Source: Flavobacteriales bacterium (GTDB lineage Bacteria > Bacteroidota > Bacteroidia > Flavobacteriales_F > PHOS-HE28). Taken from it: 64,000 bases of DNA. The position numbers were made by a program, and so were the translations under genes. Position 1 is the first letter of the stretch. The number at the start of each line of letters is the position of its first letter. This document shows, piece after piece, positions 11,998 to 18,644 of the stretch. Under the pieces are notes generated by a model that was not told where the DNA came from, did not search any database, and saw nothing but the letters and a program-made list of their open reading frames with translations. Where the stretch lies: NCBI GenBank assembly GCA_020635715.1, contig JACJZG010000002.1, positions 210,333 to 274,332 on the forward strand. Direction: 5' to 3'.

Positions 11998-12005
11998 GAT
12001 CCCCT

Positions 12006-12794
12006 TCAATATCGCAGGGTGAAATGCTCCTTCGCCTGTTCCGCGCGCAGGAAGGCGAGGCCCAGGTCGTACAGGTCCACCGTGACGGTCACACGCGGAT
12101 GGTCCTTGATCGTTCTCCAGGCCTGTTCCATGCCTGCGCTCCAATGGATGTCGTCGAAGACGAGGACGGTGCCGTTGTGCGTGAACGGAAGGATGGTCCC
12201 GAAGTACTCCAGGGTCGGTTCCGCGGCATGGTGCCCGTCTATGAAGGCGAGGTCCACACGACCCATCTGACGCAGGACCTCCGGAAGCTTGCTGCGGAAG
12301 CTGCCGAGCACGGTGTGGATGTTCTCCTGTCCGAGGTGGTCGAAATGGTGGCGGGCGATGCGCTGGGTCTGCGGGCAGCCCTCTATGGTATGGACCGCTC
12401 CATCCTCAGCACCCGTGGCAAGGTACAGGGTCGTGATACCGAACGCGGTGCCGAGCTCCAGCACCTGGGCCGCTTGGAAATAGCGCGCCAGCCGGTACAG
12501 CAGCCGGGCCTGCGCCGCAGGCTTCAAAGCGGTACGGGCGATCTCCGACACCGCCCGTGTGGGACGCTGGAGGACGCGTGAACCCGCCCCAAGGTCGTTC
12601 ACCGTGATGGTCTGATCACTTTCCAGCAGGTCCTCCCGCAGCGCTTCGATCGCCGCGAATTCCGGTCCATCGACATCATGCCGCAACACATGCGTGATCA
12701 AGTCGTACACGAAGGGACTGTGCACCCCATGTCGCGTCCGCGCCCTCACCAGGTGCTCCAGGTAACTGCCGATGCGCTTGAGGTGGTCGCCCAT
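12006..12794 (-). CDS. Class I SAM-dependent methyltransferase
   Basis: This 262-residue cytoplasmic protein has a Rossmann methyltransferase core. SAM motif I is VLELGTAFGITTLYLA, followed by the acidic loop VHTIEGCP and a VDLAFIDGHHAAEPTLEYF strand typical of O-methyltransferase-like enzymes. The N-terminal RHGVHSPFVYDL is a signature I associate with a Bacteroidota family of unknown substrate. The start ATG 12794 precedes this block and lies 23 bases after a TACCTTTG box at 12818-12825. The in-frame sequence further upstream is not protein-like. The cobalamin adenosyltransferase gene follows 8 bases downstream. Confidence 0.85.
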   Translation of the reverse strand: MGDHLKRIGSYLEHLVRARTRHGVHSPFVYDLITHVLRHDVDGPEFAAIEALREDLLESDQTITVNDLGAGSRVLQRPTRAVSEIARTALKPAAQARLLYRLARYFQAAQVLELGTAFGITTLYLATGAEDGAVHTIEGCPQTQRIARHHFDHLGQENIHTVLGSFRSKLPEVLRQMGRVDLAFIDGHHAAEPTLEYFGTILPFTHNGTVLVFDDIHWSAGMEQAWRTIKDHPRVTVTVDLYDLGLAFLRAEQAKEHFTLRY

Positions 12795-12817
12795 GTTCGA
12801 AGGCCCATGGCCCCGTT

Positions 12818-12825
12818 CAAAGGTA
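12818..12825 (-). promoter_or_regulatory. -7 box (TACCTTTG) of the methyltransferase-adenosyltransferase unit
   Basis: TACCTTTG on the minus strand, 23 bases before the methyltransferase ATG at 12794. Confidence 0.55.
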
Positions 12826-12886
12826 GCTGGAGACCCGCCCGCAGGATGCCCGCGCTGCCGACCGGGCGAACAGCGACCTGTTCGAT

Positions 12887-13369
12887 TCAGCGGCGTTGAT
12901 TGGCAAGCGCCTTCCGTGCCTCCCGGAAGTACTTCAGCGGCACCCACAGCATGCCGAAGCACTCGCCATCCTCTTTACCCAGGTGCTTGTGGTGCACCTT
13001 ATGCGCCTTGCGGATACCAAGGAAGTAGGCGTTGTGGGTATTCCGAAGCCACTTGATCCGTTGATGAATGAAGACCTCGTGCACCAGGAAGTAAGCGATG
13101 CCATAGACAAGGATGCCGAGCCCGATCCAGAACCAGGGGGTATGGAACCCGAGCCAGCTTCCGATGGCGAACAATGCCATGGAAGGCACGGCGAAGATCA
13201 GGAAGAAGGTGTCGTTGCGTTCCAGGAAGCCGTAGTGGTCCTTCTTGTGGTGATCGGCATGGAGATGCCACAGGAAGCCGTGCATCACGTACTTGTGCGT
13301 GGCCCACGCCACTCCTTCCATCAGAATGAAGGTAGCAGCGATGATCGCGACGATGGTCCAGGTGCCCAT
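12887..13369 (-). CDS. crtZ: Beta-carotene hydroxylase (CrtZ) family protein
   Basis: CrtZ is a membrane di-iron hydroxylase that adds 3-hydroxyl groups to beta-ionone rings to make zeaxanthin. The 160-residue protein shows the histidine boxes of the fatty-acid hydroxylase superfamily: HKYVMH, HLHADHH, HEVFIH and HKVHHKH, with hydrophobic helices between them (IVAIIAATFILMEGV, FFLIFAVPSMALFAI). ATG 13369 begins the conserved first helix. It lies one base after the stop of the SRPBCC gene, so they are co-transcribed. No crtB, crtI or crtY is in the window, so the carotenoid substrate is inferred from family membership only. Confidence 0.85.
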   Translation of the reverse strand: MGTWTIVAIIAATFILMEGVAWATHKYVMHGFLWHLHADHHKKDHYGFLERNDTFFLIFAVPSMALFAIGSWLGFHTPWFWIGLGILVYGIAYFLVHEVFIHQRIKWLRNTHNAYFLGIRKAHKVHHKHLGKEDGECFGMLWVPLKYFREARKALANQRR

Positions 13370-13370
13370 G

Positions 13371-13868
13371 TCAGGAGTGAACGTCTGACCGTTGCGAAGG
13401 TTCGCTGCCCGGTCGAAGTATCTTGGACAAGGTCCGTGTCCGGTGATCGAAGATCCGGTCCAGTTCACGCCTCACCCAGAGTCTATGCCCAAGCTCACCC
13501 AGCGCACCTAAAGGTAGTTCGTATTCGACCCGGTCCTTCATGCGCACTCCATCCGGGACCGCCTCGAATTCATGCGTATGGCGCCAAAGCCGATAGGGCC
13601 CTTCCAATTGGGTGTCCACAAAACGATGAGGGGCCTCAACCGACTCGATGCGGGTGACCCAACGCACCGGTATCCGCAACAACGGACGTACCGTATAAGA
13701 GATCAACTGACCATTGAACGCTGGCCGGTCGTCAAAAGGCTCGCGGATGACAAGCCCCAGACCCGGCGGGGTGATCAGGGCCAGATTCCGCGGCGTGCTG
13801 AAGAACGACCATGCATGATCCACCGTGATGGGCAGGGTCTGCGACCGTTCCAGCACATGGAGGGCCAT
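13371..13868 (-). CDS. SRPBCC (START-like) ligand-binding protein
   Basis: This 165-residue protein has the SRPBCC helix-grip fold, which encloses a hydrophobic ligand pocket. Markers are the start LERSQTLPITVDHAWSFF, the strand FVDTQLEGPYRLWRHTHEF, and the block VRMKDRVEYELP followed by a long C-terminal helix. I recall SRPBCC genes next to carotenoid genes in Bacteroidota. Here it sits one base upstream of crtZ and five bases downstream of a 53-residue ORF. Lipid or pigment binding is therefore an inference from context. Confidence 0.82.
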   Translation of the reverse strand: MALHVLERSQTLPITVDHAWSFFSTPRNLALITPPGLGLVIREPFDDRPAFNGQLISYTVRPLLRIPVRWVTRIESVEAPHRFVDTQLEGPYRLWRHTHEFEAVPDGVRMKDRVEYELPLGALGELGHRLWVRRELDRIFDHRTRTLSKILRPGSEPSQRSDVHS

Positions 13869-13873
13869 GGTCG

Positions 13874-14035
13874 TCAGCCGATGATCTCGAGCTTTGGATA
13901 GCGCTGCTTCCAGGCGGCAAGCGCTTTCTGGGAGGAAACGGTGATGACCGTCCGGGAATCGAGACGGACCTTGATCTCCTTCACTCCCGCTTTGATCGGA
14001 CGTTCCAGGATGAGCGCGGGTTTCTTGCGTGGCAT
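13874..14035 (-). CDS. 53-residue basic protein, copy B of a tandem pair
   Basis: A short ORF from ATG 14035 to TGA 13874 encodes 53 residues: MPRKKPALILERPIK, then IKVRLDSRTVITV, and a C-terminal WKQRYPKLEIIG. It matches the upstream copy A (14058-14219) at 37 of 53 positions by my count, with the same length, and most differences are conservative. That pattern of codon-level divergence with kept protein sequence is strong evidence that both are real genes. The protein is basic, has no membrane segment, and I do not recognise a domain. The gap to copy A is 22 bases and to the SRPBCC gene 5 bases, so all are probably one operon ending in crtZ. Confidence 0.78.
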   Translation of the reverse strand: MPRKKPALILERPIKAGVKEIKVRLDSRTVITVSSQKALAAWKQRYPKLEIIG

Positions 14036-14057
14036 GTTGCTTTCGTTGCGGAGCTGA

Positions 14058-14219
14058 TCAACCGATCACCTCCAGTTTGGGGTAGCGCTGACGCCAGAAC
14101 TCCAGCGCCTTCTTGCTGGCTACCGTTATGATCGTACGTGCGTCCAACCGGACTTTGATGGCTTTCAAGCCTTCTTTCACCGGTTGGCTCAGGATGAGGT
14201 CTTTCTTCTTTCGTGGCAT
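14058..14219 (-). CDS. 53-residue basic protein, copy A of a tandem pair
   Basis: The ORF runs from ATG 14219 to a stop at 14058 and encodes 53 residues beginning MPRKKKDLILSQPVK, then IKVRLDARTIITV, and ending WRQRYPKLEVIG. The start is fixed by alignment with copy B, which begins at the same residue; the longer in-frame extension upstream is not shared. The strand-rich middle and Lys/Arg-rich ends could suit a small nucleic-acid or protein-binding module, but I do not recognise the family. It is the first gene of a probable four-gene operon (A, B, SRPBCC, crtZ). Confidence 0.78.
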   Translation of the reverse strand: MPRKKKDLILSQPVKEGLKAIKVRLDARTIITVASKKALEFWRQRYPKLEVIG

Positions 14220-14586
14220 GGGGTCTGTCTCGTTCCTTTCTTCACTTGGTCCAAGCGTTCGTCTACAAGACGATCGCCGTGCCGGTCCTGCTGCCCCAAG
14301 AACGCCCAAGCGCCTTGCATAGTTCGCATTCCTACCGCGAATAGCCAGGAAATTGACATTGTTTAACGGCCGATGGGGGAAAGTGCCTCTCTGTAAAATA
14401 ATGTTCTGTTCCTCAGGCTTTTAACTCATATAACACGGGCTCGGTCGCTCCCGCGATCGCGTACAAGGTAATGATATTCAGCGGCGTCGCAGCCATTCTA
14501 CAGAGCAGCCCCCGGTGGAGAAGAGATCGCCTGGCGCGGCTCGACCTTCCAACAGCCATGCTTCAGTATAGTATGCCATCTGATGG
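14220..14586. other. Gene-poor interval
   Basis: I see no convincing coding frame in these 367 bases. Near 14247-14274 there are two small inverted repeats (CTTGG-T-CCAAG and CGTCT-ACA-AGACG) upstream of the 53-residue gene pair that might be regulatory, but they are short. The rest shows nothing I can name. Confidence 0.5.
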
Positions 14587-14766
14587 TCAGGCTATTAACT
14601 CGTTCTTGCGCCGCTGCTCCTTACACACGATCCGCCAGTCCTTCGCTCGGCCTGTCCAGGCTCGGTGCTCGCCTAAGTGCTTTTGAAGACAATGGGTGAT
14701 GGGCTGTTCCGTGTGTCCCACGTAGTAGCGGTCCCATTCATCGGAGCGCAGTATAGAACCACGCCA
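14587..14766 (-). pseudogene. Remnant of a GIY-YIG nuclease-family gene
   Basis: On the minus strand, in the frame ending at TGA 14587-14589, the sequence reads SILRSDEWDRYYVGHTE, then LQKHLGEHRAW, and DWRIVCKEQRRKNELIA. This matches the core of small GIY-YIG nuclease-like proteins (ILRS...RYYVGHTE..., an H-rich helix, and a W.LV-E strand). The usual N-terminal VYIL start is replaced by unrelated sequence running into the tRNA terminator, and the C-terminal helix with the KRE motif is cut off. It has no start codon and is about half of the usual length. I therefore call it a decayed gene. Confidence 0.75.
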
Positions 14767-14773
14767 TATGAAA

Positions 14774-14795
14774 AGCCCCGACCATGGCCGGGGCT
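14774..14795 (-). terminator. Terminator of the tRNA-Val unit
   Basis: The minus strand forms AGCCCCG paired with CGGGGCT around a CCATGG core and is followed by TTTT. It lies 2 bases past the 3' end of the second tRNA. Confidence 0.8.
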
Positions 14796-14797
14796 TG

Positions 14798-14872
14798 TGG
14801 GACCTACTGGATTCGAACCAGTGACCTCATGCGTGTGAAGCATGCGCTCTAAACCAGCTGAGCTAAGGTCCC
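14798..14872 (-). tRNA. tRNA-Val (anticodon CAC)
   Basis: A 75-base cloverleaf on the minus strand: acceptor GGGACCT with AGGTCCC, D-stem GCTC/GAGC, anticodon stem CATGC/GCATG with loop TTCACAC, and T-stem ACTGG/CCAGT with loop TTCGAAT. The anticodon CAC reads GUG valine codons. CCA is not encoded. It follows tRNA-Val(UAC) by 39 bases in the same direction. Confidence 0.95.
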
Positions 14873-14911
14873 AATATGTCAAATGCGGTCGTGTTCGTCA
14901 CTTCCGCGGAG

Positions 14912-14986
14912 TGGAGGCAGCCGGATTCGAACCAGCGACCCTCTGCTTGTAAGGCAGATGCTCTGAACCAGCTGAGCTATGCCTCC
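14912..14986 (-). tRNA. tRNA-Val (anticodon UAC)
   Basis: A 75-base cloverleaf on the minus strand: acceptor GGAGGCA with TGCCTCC, D-stem GCTC/GAGC, anticodon stem TCTGC/GCAGA with loop CTTACAA, and T-stem GCTGG/CCGGC with loop TTCGAAT. The anticodon UAC reads valine codons GUA/GUG and others by wobble. CCA is not encoded. It is the first gene of a two-tRNA transcript. Confidence 0.95.
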
Positions 14987-15028
14987 TTCAACTTGAAAGA
15001 ACAGGCGCCTTTCGGCGCTAAGGGGCGG

Positions 15029-15036
15029 CAAATATA
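15029..15036 (-). promoter_or_regulatory. -7 box (TATATTTG) of the tRNA-Val unit
   Basis: A perfect TAnnTTTG on the minus strand, 42 bases upstream of the first tRNA and just past the folC stop. Confidence 0.7.
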
Positions 15037-15046
15037 GCGGAACGGA

Positions 15047-16264
15047 TCAAACAACCTCCGCCACCACGAACACGCTTCCGGTGATCAGGATCAGGTCGTT
15101 CAATCCGGCTGCGCGCGACGCCGCTTCCAGCGCTTCCCGCACCGAGGGATGGTGCCTGCCCGTGAGTCCATGTTCAGCGGCAATGCGGGTCAATTCAGCT
15201 GCGTCAAGGCCTCGGGGGATGTCCGCCTTGCAGAAGTAATAGGAGGCCGATCGGGGCAGGCTATCCAAGACACCACCGATGTCCTTGTCATTGACCATGC
15301 CCAGCACGATGTGCAGCCGCTCGTAGGGTTGGCACTCGACCATCCGCATCAGGGTGCGTATGCCATCCACGTTGTGCGCCACATCGGCCACCGTAAGCGG
15401 TGCATCGGCAAGGAGCTGCCATCGGCCGAGCAGGCTCGTGTTCCGCACCACCTGCCTGAAGCCGGCTCGAACAGCCGCTTCAGGAACCCGCCAATCGAGT
15501 GCGCGCAGTTGGATCAGGGCGGCGTACGCGGTCCGGGCATTCCGTTCCTGGTGGTCGCCGGGTAATCCGCTGGGGTAGGGAGCCCAGGGTCCTCGATCGG
15601 CGAATGTGATCGGTGAGCCGGCTTTCAAGGCCGCAAGCCGGAAGACTTCGGCAATGTTCCCTTCGGCTTCCCCGATCACCACGGGAACGCCAGGTTTGAT
15701 GATGCCCGCCTTTTCCGCCGCGATGGCCTCCAAGGTGTTCCCAAGGAAGTCCATATGGTCCCAGCCGATGTTGGTGATCACGCTGACCTCCGGGACCACC
15801 ACGTTCGTACTGTCCAGCCGGCCGCCCATGCCTGTCTCGAGGACCGCGATGTCCACCTTCCGCTCACGGAACCACCAGAACGCAAGAGCCACGCCCCATT
15901 CGAAGAAGGAGGCCTGGATGGGTTCGAAGCCCTCGCGATAGCGCTCGACGAAATGCACCACGTCCCTTTCCGGGATCATTTCGCCATTGATGCGGAACCG
16001 TTCGCGGAAGTCCTTCAGATGGGGTGAGGTGTGCAGGCCGACGGTGTATCCGGCCTCCTGCAGGACGCTCGCGATCAGGTGGCTGGTGCTGCCCTTGCCA
16101 TTGGTGCCGGCCACATGGACGCACCGCAGGCCGCGCTCGGGATGCCCCGTCAGCGTCATCAGTTGTTCGGTGCGTGAAAGGTCAGGCTTGTACGCGGCCT
16201 TGCCGATCCGCTGGAACATGGGAAGCTGCGCGTAGAGGTACGCCAGCGTTTCCGTGTAATCCAT
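15047..16264 (-). CDS. folC: Folylpolyglutamate synthase / dihydrofolate synthase
   Basis: FolC is a Mur-ligase-superfamily ATPase that joins glutamate to dihydropteroate and extends folate polyglutamates. The 405-residue protein has the ATP loop VAGTNGKGSTSHLIAS, the TSPHLKDFRERFRING segment, the EWGVALAFWWF block, VLETGMGGRLDSTN, and a ligase motif VITNIGWDHMDFLG. The C-terminal domain has VADVAHNVDGIRTLM and LHIVLGMVNDKD. ATG 16264 starts at the conserved MDYTETLAYL. It is the last gene of a run with the Ton genes, 2 bases after the tonB stop. Confidence 0.94.
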   Translation of the reverse strand: MDYTETLAYLYAQLPMFQRIGKAAYKPDLSRTEQLMTLTGHPERGLRCVHVAGTNGKGSTSHLIASVLQEAGYTVGLHTSPHLKDFRERFRINGEMIPERDVVHFVERYREGFEPIQASFFEWGVALAFWWFRERKVDIAVLETGMGGRLDSTNVVVPEVSVITNIGWDHMDFLGNTLEAIAAEKAGIIKPGVPVVIGEAEGNIAEVFRLAALKAGSPITFADRGPWAPYPSGLPGDHQERNARTAYAALIQLRALDWRVPEAAVRAGFRQVVRNTSLLGRWQLLADAPLTVADVAHNVDGIRTLMRMVECQPYERLHIVLGMVNDKDIGGVLDSLPRSASYYFCKADIPRGLDAAELTRIAAEHGLTGRHHPSVREALEAASRAAGLNDLILITGSVFVVAEVV

Positions 16265-16266
16265 CG

Positions 16267-17043
16267 CTATCCGGGGAAGAAGCGCAGCTTGATGTAGTGC
16301 GCCTGTTCGGGAGGTCCATCCGGCAGCGGCACGAAGCGGCAGGTCTTCGCGGCTCGCAAGGCTACGTTCTGAATGGCCACATCCGCCGTTCCGGTGTTCG
16401 CCACGGAAACCCGAAGGACGGTGCCCGCGCGATCCACCACCACCTTCACCTCCACCCAGGTGGCGTTCTGCAATTGCGGGCGCTCGCTCAGATCCGGACC
16501 TCGCGCCAGACCTCGTCCACCACCGCGCAACTCCCACCCATCGCCACGCATGGCGCCGAGTCCACCGGGCCTGCCGTCGGGTGCACCGGGATCACCCGGC
16601 TTGCTGTTGTCCGGCCCATCGGCCGGTTGTTGCCCCGGCTTGTTCCAATTGTTCAGGGCATCGGAAAGGCGGCTGTCCACAGTCGGTTCCTTGGGTTTTT
16701 CAGGCTTGGGTTTCGGGTTGGTGACGGGCTTGGGCTGCTTGGGCTTCACCACCTCCACATCGCTGTTCTCCTCGGTGGCCACGTCCTCATGTTCCTCGGG
16801 AACCACGGGTGCTGCGCTTTGTTCACCGCCAGGGTCCTTCGTGGGTGTGTTCCCTCCGCCGTCGTCCGTGGTTCCGAAGTCGGCCATCGCCACCTCCACT
16901 GTTTCCTCCGGCAGGGGCGGATCGAATTGCTTCAGGCCGATGAAGAGGAAGAGGATGAGCAGGAGCACATGCACCACGACGGTGGTGATCAGACCAGTGG
17001 TCCGGTCCCGTCGTTCATGCGGGTATAGCGCTGCCGTGCTCAT
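16267..17043 (-). CDS. TonB-like energy transducer
   Basis: The 258-residue protein has a cytoplasmic N-terminus, one inner-membrane helix (about residues 20-40, LITTVVVHVLLLILFLFIGL), and a long periplasmic linker rich in Pro, Lys and Gly (KPKQPKPVTNPKPKPEKPK). The C-terminal ~75-residue domain resembles TonB/TolA ends (WVEVKVVVDRAGTVLRVSV, AKTCRFVPLP). Its start ATG 17043 overlaps the exbD stop by 4 bases. With exbB and two exbD genes directly upstream it completes a proton-motive-force transduction module for outer-membrane receptors or envelope integrity. Whether it is functionally TonB or TolA cannot be told from sequence alone. Confidence 0.85.
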   Translation of the reverse strand: MSTAALYPHERRDRTTGLITTVVVHVLLLILFLFIGLKQFDPPLPEETVEVAMADFGTTDDGGGNTPTKDPGGEQSAAPVVPEEHEDVATEENSDVEVVKPKQPKPVTNPKPKPEKPKEPTVDSRLSDALNNWNKPGQQPADGPDNSKPGDPGAPDGRPGGLGAMRGDGWELRGGGRGLARGPDLSERPQLQNATWVEVKVVVDRAGTVLRVSVANTGTADVAIQNVALRAAKTCRFVPLPDGPPEQAHYIKLRFFPG

Positions 17044-17468
17044 TTCGCCGGAGTTGTGGGTTCGCCCGGTGCGGTGGGTGCTGCGGCCAGCACGATCCGC
17101 CATTTGTGCGTCTTCGCGATGTTCAACACGTCCACCATCCGTCCGGTGGGCACATCCTGTGCCACGCTGAGCACGATGGCATCACTCTCGGTGTGCTTCG
17201 CCATTTCGGCCACCAAGGCTCCCTCGATCCCGTCCATGCCGATGGGCGAGCCGTTGAGCGTACCGCCCTGTTCATCCATGAGCCGCAGCGCCACCTTGGG
17301 CTGGGTCTTGCTCGAACTGGTCTTATTCTTCGGCAGGTCCACCGGCAGGGCGAACGGACTCACCATGGTGCTCACGATCACGAAGAAGATGAGCAGCAGG
17401 AAGACCAGATCGGTCATGCTGCTCAGGCTGAAGCCCGCGTCCACCCGGTGTGTGCTGCGTATGCCCAT
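17040..17468 (-). CDS. exbD: ExbD/TolR-family biopolymer transporter (second copy)
   Basis: This 142-residue protein has a short cytoplasmic start, one membrane helix with the essential Asp region (SLSSMTDLVFLLLIFFVIVSTMV), and a periplasmic ExbD domain. It differs from the preceding exbD copy mainly in the periplasmic half (NKTSSSKTQPKVALRLMDEQG). ExbD subunits work with ExbB as the proton channel that powers TonB. It starts 1 base after the first exbD stop and overlaps the tonB start by 4 bases, consistent with tight translational coupling. Confidence 0.93.
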   Translation of the reverse strand: MGIRSTHRVDAGFSLSSMTDLVFLLLIFFVIVSTMVSPFALPVDLPKNKTSSSKTQPKVALRLMDEQGGTLNGSPIGMDGIEGALVAEMAKHTESDAIVLSVAQDVPTGRMVDVLNIAKTHKWRIVLAAAPTAPGEPTTPAK

Positions 17469-17469
17469 G

Positions 17470-17868
17470 CTACTTCGGTCGTGTGGCGATGATGACCTTC
17501 CAGTTGTTGCGCTTGGCGATGTCCATCACACCAACGGTGACACCGGCGGGGACACGCTGATCCACGTGGATCACCAGGCTCGGATCCTTCGCCTCGAACA
17601 AGGCCATCTTGTCCTTCAGCGCACCTTCGAGGTCCAGGGGAGCAACGGGCTTGTCGTTCACGCTGAAGGCACCGTCCGCATCGATCCGAACTCCGACGCG
17701 CGGCTTCTCCTTGGTCTTGTTGGCGCTCACGGGCAGGTCCACGGGCATGGTCGTGGGGCTCACCATGGTGCTGATGATGACGAAGAAGATCAGCAGCAGG
17801 AAGACCAGATCGGTCATGCTGCTCAGGCTGAAGCCCGCGTCGATCCTATTGTTGCTGCGCAGCTTCAC
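17470..17868 (-). CDS. exbD: ExbD/TolR-family biopolymer transporter (first copy)
   Basis: This 132-residue protein has an N-terminal membrane helix with the same SLSSMTDLVFLLLIFFVIIS core as the second copy, including the conserved Asp before the helix. A periplasmic domain carries NKTKEKPRVGVRIDADG and the end MDIAKRNNWKVIIATRP. It follows exbB by 9 bases. Two adjacent exbD genes behind one exbB is, from memory, usual in Bacteroidota, where the channel may use two ExbD forms. Confidence 0.93.
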   Translation of the reverse strand: MKLRSNNRIDAGFSLSSMTDLVFLLLIFFVIISTMVSPTTMPVDLPVSANKTKEKPRVGVRIDADGAFSVNDKPVAPLDLEGALKDKMALFEAKDPSLVIHVDQRVPAGVTVGVMDIAKRNNWKVIIATRPK

Positions 17869-17877
17869 GGTGGATGA

Positions 17878-18600
17878 TCACTTCGCCGGGGATTCCAGCA
17901 CCTCCATGAACTCGATGCTGCGCGATTCCATCTTCTGCACCACCTTGTTCACACGCGCCACAAGCAGGTTGTAGCCCACATACGCGGGGATGCCGATGAT
18001 GAGACCGGCCACCGTGGTGATCATGGCCTGCATCATGCCGCCGCTCAGCTGGCTCAGTTCGACCCCGGCGCCGCTCACTTCCATCGTGTGGAAGGTCACC
18101 ACCATGCCCACCACCGTTCCCAGGAAGCCGATCATGGGTGCGGCGCCCGAGATGGTGGCCAGAATGGGCAGGCCGGCTTCGAGGCGGTAGACCTCCAACT
18201 TCCCCTGGTTCTCCACGCTCACCTCGATGTCCTTGAGCGGCTTGCCGATGCGGCTGATCCCCTTCTCCAACATGCGGGCCACCGGCGAGTTGGTCGTCTG
18301 GCACAGGTTGCGGGCACTGTCGATCTTGCCGTCGCGGATGTAGTCGCGCAACTTGGCCATGAAGTCCTTCTCATCGCGCAGCGCCCGGTTGATGGCCATG
18401 CTGCGTTCGATGATGATGTACACTGCGGTGAGCGACATGAGGGCCAGCGGCCCCATGATGTACCAGCCGCCCATCTTGATCAGCTCCCACACGGAGAGGG
18501 TCGTCTCCTGGGGGACCACCGGCGTGGTGGCGGTGCTGTCCAACATCTGGCGGGCGGCCTCGGAGGCGTCCTGGATCTGTGCGAAGAGTTCGAGGGACAT
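17878..18600 (-). CDS. exbB: ExbB/TolQ/MotA-family proton channel
   Basis: The 240-residue protein has three membrane helices: one near residues 35-65 (MGGWYIMGPLALMSLTAVYIIIERSMA) and two in the C-terminal half (ATISGAAPMIGFLGTVVGMVV and AMITTVAGLIIGIPAYVGYNLL). Between the first two lies a long cytoplasmic loop. The GxxPxxGxLGTVxGM signature is typical of the MotA/TolQ/ExbB family. ExbB forms the pentameric channel around ExbD. It starts the envelope-energy module 44 bases after the gdh stop. Confidence 0.93.
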   Translation of the reverse strand: MSLELFAQIQDASEAARQMLDSTATTPVVPQETTLSVWELIKMGGWYIMGPLALMSLTAVYIIIERSMAINRALRDEKDFMAKLRDYIRDGKIDSARNLCQTTNSPVARMLEKGISRIGKPLKDIEVSVENQGKLEVYRLEAGLPILATISGAAPMIGFLGTVVGMVVTFHTMEVSGAGVELSQLSGGMMQAMITTVAGLIIGIPAYVGYNLLVARVNKVVQKMESRSIEFMEVLESPAK

Positions 18601-18644
18601 GGGTGCAGGTTGAAAGTGGAACGCGGGGGTGCCGCTCTTAATTG

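Noticed and set aside
12887..13868. A full carotenoid cluster
   Set aside because: Only crtZ and an SRPBCC gene are present; there is no crtB, crtI or crtY.
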